Assembly (NCBI GenBank): GCA_023386645.1
Contig: JAEWJI010000011.1
Coordinates: 1-64,000, forward strand
Origin: Pseudomonadota bacterium
GTDB lineage: Bacteria > Pseudomonadota > Alphaproteobacteria > Caulobacterales > Caulobacteraceae
Reading direction: 5' to 3'
Length of the DNA stretch: 64,000 nt
The notes below the pieces were generated by a model. It was not told the origin of the DNA and searched no databases. It saw only the letters and a program-made list of their open reading frames with translations. Both the position numbers and the translations under genes were made by a program. This document shows positions 52,236 through 60,286 of the stretch, piece by piece. The stretch's first letter is position 1; the number at the start of each line of letters is the position of its first letter.

Positions 52236-52566
52236 GTCTCAATCCCTCCCAGGGGCGCGGCCCTCAGCGCCCTCACGCCCGACCGCCACGGCGGACGAGC
52301 CCCGCGCAAGGTCCAGGGAAAGCCGGGTCCCGTCAAGCGCGAGCGCCTAGGAATAAATTGCTAGACACCTCTTGCAGGACCTTCGCCCTGCGGCCATCTC
52401 GCGCCTGGGTCTTTGACAACTCAGGATGCTCGACCAGAAGCGACCGCCGGTCCGATCCGGACTCTCCGGACTCTAGTTCTAGTCCGGCCCTCGAAGAGCC
52501 CAGGCCGGCGCAAGAAAAAGGCGCGGACCTCTCAATCCGCGCCTTCCCTGTCAGGACGGAAACCGC
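52236..52566. other. 331-base intergenic region with CTAG cluster and glnA terminator
   Basis: Between the M3 peptidase start and the glnA stop. No open frame of credible composition crosses it. It holds two CTAG pairs (52347/52361 and 52473/52479), a 7-bp inverted repeat CCGGACT-N8-AGTCCGG (52466-52487) and the glnA terminator at its right end. Promoter for the peptidase must lie here, but no clear -35/-10 pair was found. Confidence 0.6.
52512..52545 (-). terminator. Rho-independent terminator after glnA
   Basis: On the minus strand a 10-bp stem AAGGCGCGGA (52545-52536) pairs with TCCGCGCCTT (52527-52518) across an 8-base loop and runs into TTTTTC. It lies 22 bases after the glnA stop. Confidence 0.82.
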
Positions 52567-53973
52567 CTAGCAGCTGTAATACATGTCGAATTCCACCGGG
52601 TGCGGGTGGAGTTGGAGGCGCATGACCTCCTCCATTTTCAGCTCGATGTAGCTGTCGATGAAGTCGTCATCCATGACACCACCCTTCTTGAGGAAGGCCC
52701 GGTCCTTATCGAGACTTTCGAGCGCCTCCCTCAGCGAACCGCAGACCTCCGGGATGTTCCCCCGCTCTTCCGGCGGCAGGTCGTAGAGGTTCTTGTCGGC
52801 GGCCGGGCCCGGATCGATGCGGTTCTCGATGCCGTCCAGGCCCGCCATCAGCAGGGCCACGAAGGTCAGATAGGGATTGCCCATCGGGTCGGGGAAGCGC
52901 GCCTCGATCCGCTTGGCCTTGGGGCTGGTCACGTGCGGGATGCGGATGGACGCCGACCGGTTGCGCGCCGAATAGGCCAGCTTCACCGGGGCCTCGTAGC
53001 CCGGCACCAGTCGCTTGTAGGAGTTGGTGGTCGAGTTGGCGAAGGCGTTGATCGCCTTGGCGTGCTTGATGATCCCGCCGATGTACCACAGGCACATGTC
53101 CGACAGGCCGGCGTACTTGTCCCCGGCGAACAGGGGCTTGCCGTTGTTCCAGATCGACTGGTGCACGTGCATGCCCGAGCCGTTGTCCGCGAACATCGGC
53201 TTGGCCATGAAGGTCGCCGACTTGCCGTAGGCCGCCGCCACATTGTGGATGACGTACTTATACAGCTGCAGCCGGTCGGCCATGGTCAGCAGGTCCGAAA
53301 ACTTCAGCCCCAGTTCGTGCTGGGCCGGCGCCACCTCGTGGTGATGCTTCTCGGGCTCGAGCCCCAGGTCCTTCATGACCGACAGCATCTCGCCGCGCAG
53401 GTCCTGAGCCGAATCGACCGGATTGACCGGGAAATAGCCGCCCTTGGGCCCCGGGCGATGGCCCATGTTGCCCTCGGAATACTCCGCGCCCGTATTGGCC
53501 GGAAGCTCGATCGAATCGAAGGCGTAGCCGGTCTCGTGCGCCGCCGTGCTCCAGCGCACGTCGTCGAAGATGAAGAACTCGGCTTCCGGCCCGAAATAAA
53601 CGGAGTCCCCGACCCCCGAGGACTGCACATAGGCCAGCGCCTTCTTGGCCATCGAGCGGCTGTCGCGGTTGTAGGGTTCGTTGGTGTCCGGGTTCAGCAC
53701 GTCGCAGAACAGGAACATCGTCGTCTGCTGGTAAAAGGGATCGATGTAGGCCGTCGACAGATCCGGCTTTAGCAGCATGTCCGACTCGTTGATCGCCTTC
53801 CATCCGGCGATGGAGGAACCGTCGAACATGGTCCCCTCCTCCAGGAAGTCCTCGTCCACCAGGTCGATGTCGAAGGTGACGTGCTGGAGCCGTCCGCGCG
53901 TGTCGGTGAAGCGGAGGTCGACGTAGCGAACCTCCTTGTCCTTGATGTCCTTGAGGATCTTCGAAGCGCTCAT
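52567..53973 (-). CDS. glnA: Glutamine synthetase, type I
   Basis: A 468-residue ammonia-assimilating enzyme forming the dodecameric GS. MFDGSSIAGWKAINESDML, the metal/ATP site GPEAEFFIFDD, the glutamate site MFADNGSGMHVHQS and the ATP-binding RIPHVTSPKAKRIEARFPDP are present. The adenylylation tyrosine is Y397 in NLYDLPPEE, so ATase control with PII is expected. glnB lies 71 bases upstream in the same direction with a terminator between them. Start ATG 53973 fits the usual MSASKILKDIKDK N-terminus. Confidence 0.96.
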   Translation of the reverse strand: MSASKILKDIKDKEVRYVDLRFTDTRGRLQHVTFDIDLVDEDFLEEGTMFDGSSIAGWKAINESDMLLKPDLSTAYIDPFYQQTTMFLFCDVLNPDTNEPYNRDSRSMAKKALAYVQSSGVGDSVYFGPEAEFFIFDDVRWSTAAHETGYAFDSIELPANTGAEYSEGNMGHRPGPKGGYFPVNPVDSAQDLRGEMLSVMKDLGLEPEKHHHEVAPAQHELGLKFSDLLTMADRLQLYKYVIHNVAAAYGKSATFMAKPMFADNGSGMHVHQSIWNNGKPLFAGDKYAGLSDMCLWYIGGIIKHAKAINAFANSTTNSYKRLVPGYEAPVKLAYSARNRSASIRIPHVTSPKAKRIEARFPDPMGNPYLTFVALLMAGLDGIENRIDPGPAADKNLYDLPPEERGNIPEVCGSLREALESLDKDRAFLKKGGVMDDDFIDSYIELKMEEVMRLQLHPHPVEFDMYYSC

Positions 53974-54015
53974 TGAGGATGTCCGTTTCTTCTGGGGAGG
54001 AAGGTGGTGTGAACG

Positions 54016-54040
54016 AAAAAGCCGCTCCCAAGGGAGCGGC
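54016..54040 (-). terminator. Rho-independent terminator between glnB and glnA
   Basis: On the minus strand a 9-bp stem GCCGCTCCC/GGGAGCGGC (54040-54021) around a two-base loop runs into TTTTT. It starts about 5 bases after the glnB stop. Read-through or a separate glnA promoter must supply glnA. Confidence 0.75.
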
Positions 54041-54044
54041 GGGT

Positions 54045-54383
54045 TTAGACGGCCTGGGGACCGGTCTCTCCGGTCCGGATGCGGATGACGTCGAGCACGT
54101 CGGAGACGAAGATCTTGCCGTCGCCGATCTTGCCGGTCCGGGCCGAGGTCTGGATCGCCTCGATCACCGCCGGCGCCAGGTCGTCGGCGACCACGATCTC
54201 GAGTTTGATCTTCGGCAGGAAGTCGATGACGTATTCGGCCCCGCGGTACAGTTCCGAATGACCCTTCTGGCGGCCGTATCCCTTGGCCTCCAGGACGGTC
54301 ATCCCCTGGACGCCGATGTCCTGAAGCGCCTCTTTGACCTCGTCCAGCTTGAACGGCTTGATGACGGCTTCGATCTTCTTCAT
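54045..54383 (-). CDS. glnB: Nitrogen regulatory protein P-II
   Basis: A 112-residue trimeric signal protein that senses 2-oxoglutarate and ATP/ADP. The sequence starts MKKIEAVIKPFKLDEVKEAL, has the T-loop uridylylation tyrosine Y51 in LYRGAEYVIDFLPK and the B-loop TGKIGDGKIFV. Length is the classic 112. It heads the glnB-glnA gene pair; the nnrD gene is divergent 106 bases away. Upstream of ATG no clear sigma-54 site is visible. Confidence 0.96.
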   Translation of the reverse strand: MKKIEAVIKPFKLDEVKEALQDIGVQGMTVLEAKGYGRQKGHSELYRGAEYVIDFLPKIKLEIVVADDLAPAVIEAIQTSARTGKIGDGKIFVSDVLDVIRIRTGETGPQAV

Positions 54384-54489
54384 GGCGTGTCCCGAGGCGG
54401 CGCGGGTGCGATCCTGCGCTCGGGGGTGCAGGTGACATTGCATCGCAGCATAAGGCAAGCGGACATTTGCGAAAATCCGAGGCCGGACG

Positions 54490-55317
54490 ATGATCGAGAC
54501 GAATGATCCCCGACTGTGGCGCGATCGCCTGCCATTGCTGCAGCCGGACACGCACAAGCATCAGCGCGGACGGCTGGGCGTGGTCGCCGGCGCGGCGACC
54601 CGAACCGGCGCGGCGCGGCTCGCGGCTCGTGCCGGGCTCAGGATCGGGGCCGGGATCGTCCGCATCCTCTGCCCGCCCGACGCCACCCCGATCATCGCCC
54701 CGACGATCGAGGCCATCATGCTTTTCGAGTACGGCGGTCCCGAAACCCTGGCGCGGCTGGCCGAGCCGCTGGACGCGGTGGTGATCGGTCCGGGCGCCGG
54801 CCTGGACGAGGGCACGGTCCGGAACCTGGAAGCCCTGGCCGGCACCGGGGCGGTCATGGTCGTCGACGCCGACGCGCTGACCCTGTTCCGCGACCGGCAG
54901 GACGAGCTGTGGGCCCACCTGGATCGCGACGACGTCCTGACGCCCCACGAAGGGGAGTTCGAACGCCTGTTCCCGGGCCTGCTGGCCGAAGGTCGCGAGA
55001 CGGCGGCGCGGACGGCCGCGGAACGGGCGGGCGCCGTCGTGGTCCTGAAGGGAAACCGCACCCTGATCGCGGCCCCGGACGGCCGAATGCGGATCAACGA
55101 GAACGGCACACCGCTCCTCGCCACCGCCGGATCCGGCGACGTCCTGGCGGGCATGGTCGGTGGGCTGGTGGCCCAGCGCATGGACAGCTTCGAGGCGGCC
55201 TCGGCCGCCGTGTGGATGCACGCGGACGCCGCCCGCCGCTTCGGCCCCGGCCTGATCGCCGAGGATCTGCACGCGGGCCTGCCCGCTACGCTTCGACACC
55301 TGCTGGATCAGGACTGA
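54490..55317 (+). CDS. nnrD: ADP/ATP-dependent NAD(P)H-hydrate dehydratase, stand-alone
   Basis: A 275-residue ribokinase-like enzyme that repairs hydrated NAD(P)H. KHQRGRLGVVAGAATRTGAARLAA is the N-terminal GxxxxG signature, VVIGPGAGLDEG, the base-site VVDADAL, TPHEGEFERLFP and LATAGSGDVLAGMVGGLVAQ are typical. The usual N-terminal epimerase half (NnrE) is absent. Product ends 32 bases into the convergent sulfotransferase-like gene. Divergent from glnB. Confidence 0.9.
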   Translation: MIETNDPRLWRDRLPLLQPDTHKHQRGRLGVVAGAATRTGAARLAARAGLRIGAGIVRILCPPDATPIIAPTIEAIMLFEYGGPETLARLAEPLDAVVIGPGAGLDEGTVRNLEALAGTGAVMVVDADALTLFRDRQDELWAHLDRDDVLTPHEGEFERLFPGLLAEGRETAARTAAERAGAVVVLKGNRTLIAAPDGRMRINENGTPLLATAGSGDVLAGMVGGLVAQRMDSFEAASAAVWMHADAARRFGPGLIAEDLHAGLPATLRHLLDQD

Positions 55318-56329
55318 GGAACACCGCCTCGACCGCTTCCGACAAGGCTTCTGGATAGATGTCCCGGCCGTCCGCCAACACACGCCGGAGGACGGGCAGA
55401 ATCCTCGCCCGGCAATGCACGGGTATGACCTCGATGCCGGGCCGAAACTCACGCCGGGCGACGGAGGACGGCGTGCGCCCGACGCCCACCGGCGCGCGCG
55501 TCCAGCCCTCCAGAGCGGCCTCTATCCGAGCCATACGCGCATCGCCCTCGGCGATCTGATCTTCCGTCAGGTAGGCGCCGCGCGCTTCGGTCAGGCCCTC
55601 ATCGGCCAGGGCTCGGATCACCGCGTCCCGGAATCGGGTGTTGAGGGGCGCCTCGATCGCGGGCGACGTCGGCGCGATGGGACCTGAGGCGGCGCGGGTG
55701 AAGATCGCCCGCAGGACCTCGACGGCCCTCCAGCCAGGATCCACGTTGCTGCGGGTCGCCAGAGGCTCGAGATGGCCGATGTCCACGCCCGCCAGGCCCG
55801 CGATCTCGATCGCCAGGGCTTCGCCAGTCCGGTCCGAGACCACGAGGTTCCCAGCGCCCCAGGTTTTCGACCAGCCTTGAAGTTCACCTATGACCCGATC
55901 CGCGAAAGCGTCGAGCTCAGCTTCGAAATAGGCGTCGAAGTCGAGGCCGTTCCGTCCCGACTTCGACGTCTGGGTGTATCGCGAGACTTGCCATTCAGGA
56001 TACCGCCGCAGGCTGGCGACGACCCGAACCGGGACACCGTCCATCGCGTCCCTGAGAGCCCACAGCGCGGCCTCGCTCAGGCCCGAAAGCCGCTCGCTGC
56101 TGACCACCACCGCCGGCTGCGACCGGGCGAGAGCCAGCACCGCAGTCCAGTCGCCCAGGTGAAAACGCCCATCGGGTTGGCGCTCCGCCAGGCGGTGATG
56201 CGCCCCGCCTTGTCGCGCCGCCGACGGGTAGTACAGGCCAGAGGCGGCCAGACGCTCGGCATTCAACGCCAGTAGGTCCTGCAGGGACGTGGTGCCGGTT
56301 TTTGCAAAGCCGATGTGGATCACTAGCAT
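55286..56329 (-). CDS. Sulfotransferase-like P-loop protein
   Basis: A 347-residue protein starting at ATG 56329 (AGGAG upstream; a longer frame to 56380 is unsupported). LVIHIGFAKTGTTSLQDLLALNAERL near the N-terminus is the 5'-phosphosulfate loop of sulfotransferases, and VVVSSERLSG plus VVASLRRYPEWQVSRYTQ fit the 3'-phosphate motif. PAPS-dependent sulfonation is expected, but the acceptor is unknown. Its last 32 bases overlap nnrD's end on the other strand. Confidence 0.78.
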   Translation of the reverse strand: MLVIHIGFAKTGTTSLQDLLALNAERLAASGLYYPSAARQGGAHHRLAERQPDGRFHLGDWTAVLALARSQPAVVVSSERLSGLSEAALWALRDAMDGVPVRVVASLRRYPEWQVSRYTQTSKSGRNGLDFDAYFEAELDAFADRVIGELQGWSKTWGAGNLVVSDRTGEALAIEIAGLAGVDIGHLEPLATRSNVDPGWRAVEVLRAIFTRAASGPIAPTSPAIEAPLNTRFRDAVIRALADEGLTEARGAYLTEDQIAEGDARMARIEAALEGWTRAPVGVGRTPSSVARREFRPGIEVIPVHCRARILPVLRRVLADGRDIYPEALSEAVEAVFLSPDPAGVEA

Positions 56330-56457
56330 CCGTCGCTCCTGCCCAACTCTGGGTGCGGCGCCAAGCGATGCGTCTGACAAGCGTACGACGGCGGCCGATC
56401 GCAGCCGGAGGCAATCCGGGTCTGGCTCTGAACTTCGACGCGGACTAAGGGCGGCGC

Positions 56458-56910
<453 letters not shown>

Positions 56911-56928
56911 AAGCCGCCCAGGACGAGA

Positions 56929-57387
56929 TCAGGCTGTCCGAACCCGCAACGTTGGCCCCGCGACGGCGGCGACGACGACGCTTTGCCCCACCGGTGGCGC
57001 ATCCCCCTCGATCTCTGCGGCCCATTCTGCGCCGGAGACGAAGACCCTGCCGCGGCCGTCCACGAATGGCGCGACCACCCGGGCGCGCTGGCCGACCAGC
57101 CGCAGGTCGCGGTCGTTGATATCGGGCTGATCGGCCGGATTGACCCGCTGGATCAGACGGCGCGACAGCAGGGTGGCGGCGACGGTCAGGGCCGCGAACA
57201 GCGCGACCTCTCCACCGACGCCAAGACGGAGGCCCAGTGCGGTCGCAACAGCCACCACGCCCGCCGCCACCGCCGGCCACAGCAGCCATTCGGTGGAAAG
57301 GGCGGCCTCGATGGCCAGCAGCAGCAGGCCGAGCGCCAGCCATAGCCAGAAAGGCTGGCTGGCGTAGAGGGCGGTCAGCGTCTCCAT
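56929..57387 (-). CDS. NfeD family membrane protein
   Basis: A 152-residue protein with membrane helices at about 13-30, 32-50 and 60-75, then a small OB-fold domain (RLVGQRARVVAPFVDGRGRVFVSGAEWAAE) of the short NfeD type. It lies three bases downstream of a SPFH gene on the same strand, and NfeD-SPFH pairs are common. They are thought to organise membrane microdomains or protease access. Confidence 0.9.
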   Translation of the reverse strand: METLTALYASQPFWLWLALGLLLLAIEAALSTEWLLWPAVAAGVVAVATALGLRLGVGGEVALFAALTVAATLLSRRLIQRVNPADQPDINDRDLRLVGQRARVVAPFVDGRGRVFVSGAEWAAEIEGDAPPVGQSVVVAAVAGPTLRVRTA

Positions 57388-57390
57388 GGC

Positions 57391-58425
57391 TTACTCCGTG
57401 GTCGGAACCGAGCCGCCCCGGGGCCGCGACGGCCGGGCGACCGGCGGCGGGGCCGAGCTGGACGTCACCTGAGCGGTCCGCCCAGCCTGGCGCTGCTCGG
57501 TGCGCGAATGCTGTTGCTCCTTGGCCAGGCCGACAAGCTCGCCCACCCCAGCGATCGTGCCCACCAAAGCGCTCATTTCCGAAGGGACGATGACAGTCTT
57601 CTGCTGCGGACTGCGGGCCAATTCGGCGAAGGCCTCGACGTATTTCTGAGCCACGAAGTAGTTGATGGCGTTGACGTCGCCGCGCGCAATAGCCTCCGAC
57701 ACCATGGCGGTGGCGCGGGCCTCGGCCTCAGCCTCGCGCTCACGGGCCTCGGCGTCGCGGAAGGCGGCTTCCTTTCGGCCCTCGGCCTCCAGGATGGCGG
57801 CCTGTTTGGCGCCCTCCGCGCGGGCGATCGCGGCCTGTTTCTCGCCGTCGGCTTCGGTGATGACCGCTCGACGTTCACGCTCGGCCTTCATCTGGCGCGC
57901 CATGGCGTTGGTGATGTCGGCTGGCGGCGTGAGGTCCTTGATCTCGATCCGGTTGGCCTTGACGCCCCACGGCTCCGTGGCGGCGTCAATCACCTGCAGC
58001 AGGCGGGTGTTGATGCTGTCGCGCTGACTCAGCACCTCGTCCAATTCCATGGAGCCGACCACGGTCCGGAGGTTGGTCATACAGAGCTGGGCGATCGCGT
58101 ACTGTAGATCATCGACCCGATAGGCGGCGGCTGCAGCGTTCATCACCTGGATGAAGACGATGCCGTCAACCTTCACCATCGCGTTGTCGCGGGTGATGAC
58201 CTCCTGCTGGGGCACGTCCAGAACCTGCTCCATCATATTCATTCGCCGCCCGACGCGTTCGACGAACGGGGTCAGCAGGTGAATGCCGGGCGACAGGGTC
58301 TTGGTGTACTTGCCGAAGCGTTCGACCGTGAACTCGCGCCCCTGCGGCACGATCTTGACCACGCTGAACAGCAGGACGATCGCCAGGACCAGTAGGGCGA
58401 CCGCGAAAAGATTTGTGAATTCCAT
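57391..58425 (-). CDS. SPFH/band-7 family protein (stomatin/QmcA-like)
   Basis: A 344-residue membrane-anchored SPFH protein. One N-terminal helix (LFAVALLVLAIVLLFSVVKIV), then the band-7 domain with QGREFTVERFGKYTKTLSPGIH and LDVPQQEVITRDNAMVKVDG, followed by the Ala/Glu coiled coil that includes EGRKEAAFRDAEAREREAEAEARA. A Pro/Ser tail ends it. Expected to oligomerise in the membrane with the co-transcribed NfeD protein three bases away. Not HflC/K, since there is no HflX context. Confidence 0.91.
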   Translation of the reverse strand: MEFTNLFAVALLVLAIVLLFSVVKIVPQGREFTVERFGKYTKTLSPGIHLLTPFVERVGRRMNMMEQVLDVPQQEVITRDNAMVKVDGIVFIQVMNAAAAAYRVDDLQYAIAQLCMTNLRTVVGSMELDEVLSQRDSINTRLLQVIDAATEPWGVKANRIEIKDLTPPADITNAMARQMKAERERRAVITEADGEKQAAIARAEGAKQAAILEAEGRKEAAFRDAEAREREAEAEARATAMVSEAIARGDVNAINYFVAQKYVEAFAELARSPQQKTVIVPSEMSALVGTIAGVGELVGLAKEQQHSRTEQRQAGRTAQVTSSSAPPPVARPSRPRGGSVPTTE

Positions 58426-58496
58426 GACGCTTCCTCGTTCAGGCGAGGATAGCGCCAGGGGTCCGCAAGCGCCAACTCATCCCGACATTGGATACG

Positions 58497-58523
58497 AAAA
58501 CGGCGGCCCTAGAGGCCGCCGTT
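58497..58523 (-). terminator. Rho-independent terminator after the acidic-tail gene
   Basis: On the minus strand stem AACGGCGGCC (58523-58514) pairs with GGCCGCCGTT (58508-58499) across a 5-base loop and runs into TTTTC. It lies 28 bases after the stop of the acidic protein gene. Confidence 0.82.
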
Positions 58524-58551
58524 CCCTGGAAATCGAAGCGGGACGGGAGAA

Positions 58552-58935
58552 TCACTCCTCCTCTTCGTCGCCCTCTTCCTCGTCGCCTTCTTCCCCGTCG
58601 TCGTCCTCGTCGACGATGGTGAACTCCTCGCCGTCCAGAGCGCAAAGATCGATATCATCGTCCTGCTGGGTGTCACCGTCGTCATAGACGGCCTGGATGT
58701 CCCAGTTGCAGGATTCCGGATCGACCGAAATCGTGACGGAATCGCCTGGGCCGACTTCCTCGTCGAGGATGTTGGCTTCCCACTCCTCAGCGCCGGGTTC
58801 CGAGATATTGATCTCGGTCAGGGTCGAAGAGGACTCGTTGTTGACGGTGAACTCGGCGTGCTCCTGCGCCAGGGCCGGCGCCCCGCACAGGGCGGCGACG
58901 GACACGGCGGCAAGCGCCAGCGAACGGATGGTCAT
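58552..58935 (-). CDS. Small secreted protein with highly acidic C-terminal tail
   Basis: A 127-residue exported protein. Signal peptide SLALAAVSVAALCGAPALAQ; the mature part has HAEFTVNNESSSTLTEINISEPGAEEW and two cysteines (PESCNWDI, DLCALDGEE) likely to pair. The last 24 residues are nearly all D/E/G. Start ATG 58935 has GGGGGA upstream; a longer frame to 59010 lacks support. Possible metal or cationic-polymer binding; no domain recognised. Confidence 0.7.
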   Translation of the reverse strand: MTIRSLALAAVSVAALCGAPALAQEHAEFTVNNESSSTLTEINISEPGAEEWEANILDEEVGPGDSVTISVDPESCNWDIQAVYDDGDTQQDDDIDLCALDGEEFTIVDEDDDGEEGDEEEGDEEEE

Positions 58936-59025
58936 TTTAGGTCGTCCCCCGAGTGCCGGCGCGCGGCCGGCGAATCCACCGGACAAGCTCCGGCGTTCGA
59001 CAGTTTGCACGTCGCATACGCCCCG

Positions 59026-59475
59026 TCACCTTAAAAAATCAGCGTTCAGCAACCGACGTGCGCGGTGGATCACGCGCACGGTCTCTTGCCAAAGGCCTAG
59101 ACCGTCCAGCGCCGGGGCACGGTGAAAAGCGGCCTCCATGGCGTCGTCCCCGGCCCGGGGTTCGCCGGCGGTCCAGCGAGCGACGTAGTCGATCAACACA
59201 AAGTGTCGTCCGTCGTCGTGAAAAATGCCGTCGACCACATCCACCAGGGCGACGATCTCCGCCTCGACCCCCGTCTCCTCCCGCAGTTCCCGCATGGCGG
59301 CATCCACCACGCGCTCGCCCGGCTCAATGCGACCTCCCGGCAAGCTCCACTCGCCCAGCCTGGGTGGCCGCCCGCGCCGGATGAGCAGGACCTCGTCTTG
59401 CCGCAGGCAGACCACCCCCACGGCCGGGATAGGACCCGACAGCCTGCGCGGAGTTGCATTTTCAGTAAGCTTCAT
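59026..59475 (-). CDS. Nudix hydrolase (ADP-ribose pyrophosphatase-like)
   Basis: A 149-residue Nudix enzyme. The box GGRIEPGERVVDAAMRELREETGVEA is complete, and the preceding LIRRGRPPRLGEWSLPGG is usual for ADP-ribose or 8-oxo-dGTP types. Read from ATG 59475, directly divergent from the IPTL-CTERM gene with only 36 bases between the start codons. Substrate not assigned. Confidence 0.88.
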   Translation of the reverse strand: MKLTENATPRRLSGPIPAVGVVCLRQDEVLLIRRGRPPRLGEWSLPGGRIEPGERVVDAAMRELREETGVEAEIVALVDVVDGIFHDDGRHFVLIDYVARWTAGEPRAGDDAMEAAFHRAPALDGLGLWQETVRVIHRARRLLNADFLR

Positions 59476-59481
59476 TTCTAA

Positions 59482-59506
59482 ACCCCGCAGTTTATTTTTT
59501 GGGGGT
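59482..59506 (+). promoter_or_regulatory. Possible Shine-Dalgarno-masking hairpin before the second IPTL-CTERM gene
   Basis: ACCCC (59482-59486) can pair with GGGGT (59502-59506) across a 15-base AT-rich loop. The second arm is the only ribosome site before ATG 59512, so this pairing could reduce translation. The whole gap to the divergent Nudix gene is 36 bases. Confidence 0.3.
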
Positions 59507-59511
59507 CTATC

Positions 59512-60246
59512 ATGAGGATTCAACGCGGGCTCGCAGCCTTGACCGTCGTCGCCGGGCTCACCTTGGCGGCGCCGGCCGCAGCCCAGGCTGTCTACAGCAT
59601 CCAGAGCGGAACCTACTCCGCAGTGAACAACTCCGGCCCCTGCGTAATCGGCCCATGCTCCTCCTACGCGATGAGCGATACAGTATCGGGGACGTTCACT
59701 GTCACCGCGCCTTTCGCCCCGAACCTGACGAACTTCGACATCGGACCCGACATCCAGGCGTTCTCGTTCGATGACGGAGCGGTTGCCTATGAGTCGTCCA
59801 ATCCTCGAGCCCGGATCGCCAACGCCCTGATCTCCACGGACGCGACCGGAGCCATCACTGATTATCGGCTGGTGTTCCAGGTCCTGCACGGCACAGGCTC
59901 GACCTATCCGGTCGCAACCGACAGCGACGTCGAGGCGCGCTTTTCGTACTTCCTCTACGAAGGCGGGTTCGCGGCAGCGGGGCGCAACAACTACGTCTGC
60001 CTGATCCGGCGAGGCGACAGCGCAGCATCCGGACCCGGAACCTGCGGATCGGACAACAGCGTCGTCGACTCATATCCTGACGGAAGCAGCCGGTGGACGA
60101 GCGGCGCGACGCCGACCACCCCGGTCCTGGTCTCCTATACCCCGCCGCCGGTCCCGACCCTGACCGAATGGGCGATGATCGGCCTTACGGGCCTGATGGC
60201 CCTGGGCGGCGCCGTGTTCGTTCAACGTCGACGCCACACGGTCTGA
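59512..60246 (+). CDS. Secreted IPTL-CTERM sorting-domain protein
   Basis: A 244-residue exported protein. Signal peptide ALTVVAGLTLAAPAAAQ, then a beta-rich body with four cysteines (GPCVIGPCSS, YVCLIRR, GTCGSD) and no recognised domain. The C-terminus is a sorting tag: PPPVPTLTEWAMIGLTGL, hydrophobic to residue 235, then RRRHTV. It is almost the same tag as the propeller protein at 30 kb. In other bacteria IPTL-CTERM tags are linked to exosortase H; none is in this window. Confidence 0.85.
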   Translation: MRIQRGLAALTVVAGLTLAAPAAAQAVYSIQSGTYSAVNNSGPCVIGPCSSYAMSDTVSGTFTVTAPFAPNLTNFDIGPDIQAFSFDDGAVAYESSNPRARIANALISTDATGAITDYRLVFQVLHGTGSTYPVATDSDVEARFSYFLYEGGFAAAGRNNYVCLIRRGDSAASGPGTCGSDNSVVDSYPDGSSRWTSGATPTTPVLVSYTPPPVPTLTEWAMIGLTGLMALGGAVFVQRRRHTV

Positions 60247-60286
60247 CGGTCTGGCGCGGCGGGTCGGGCCTTGGCACAACAGGCCA

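Noticed and set aside
52413..52418. TTGACA hexamer as a promoter in the peptidase/glnA gap
   Set aside because: It points right, toward the end of the glnA terminator; no -10 at 16-18 bases and no plus-strand gene follows.
54384..54489. Sigma-54 promoter for glnB
   Set aside because: No TGGCAC-N5-TTGC match was found; only partial fragments.
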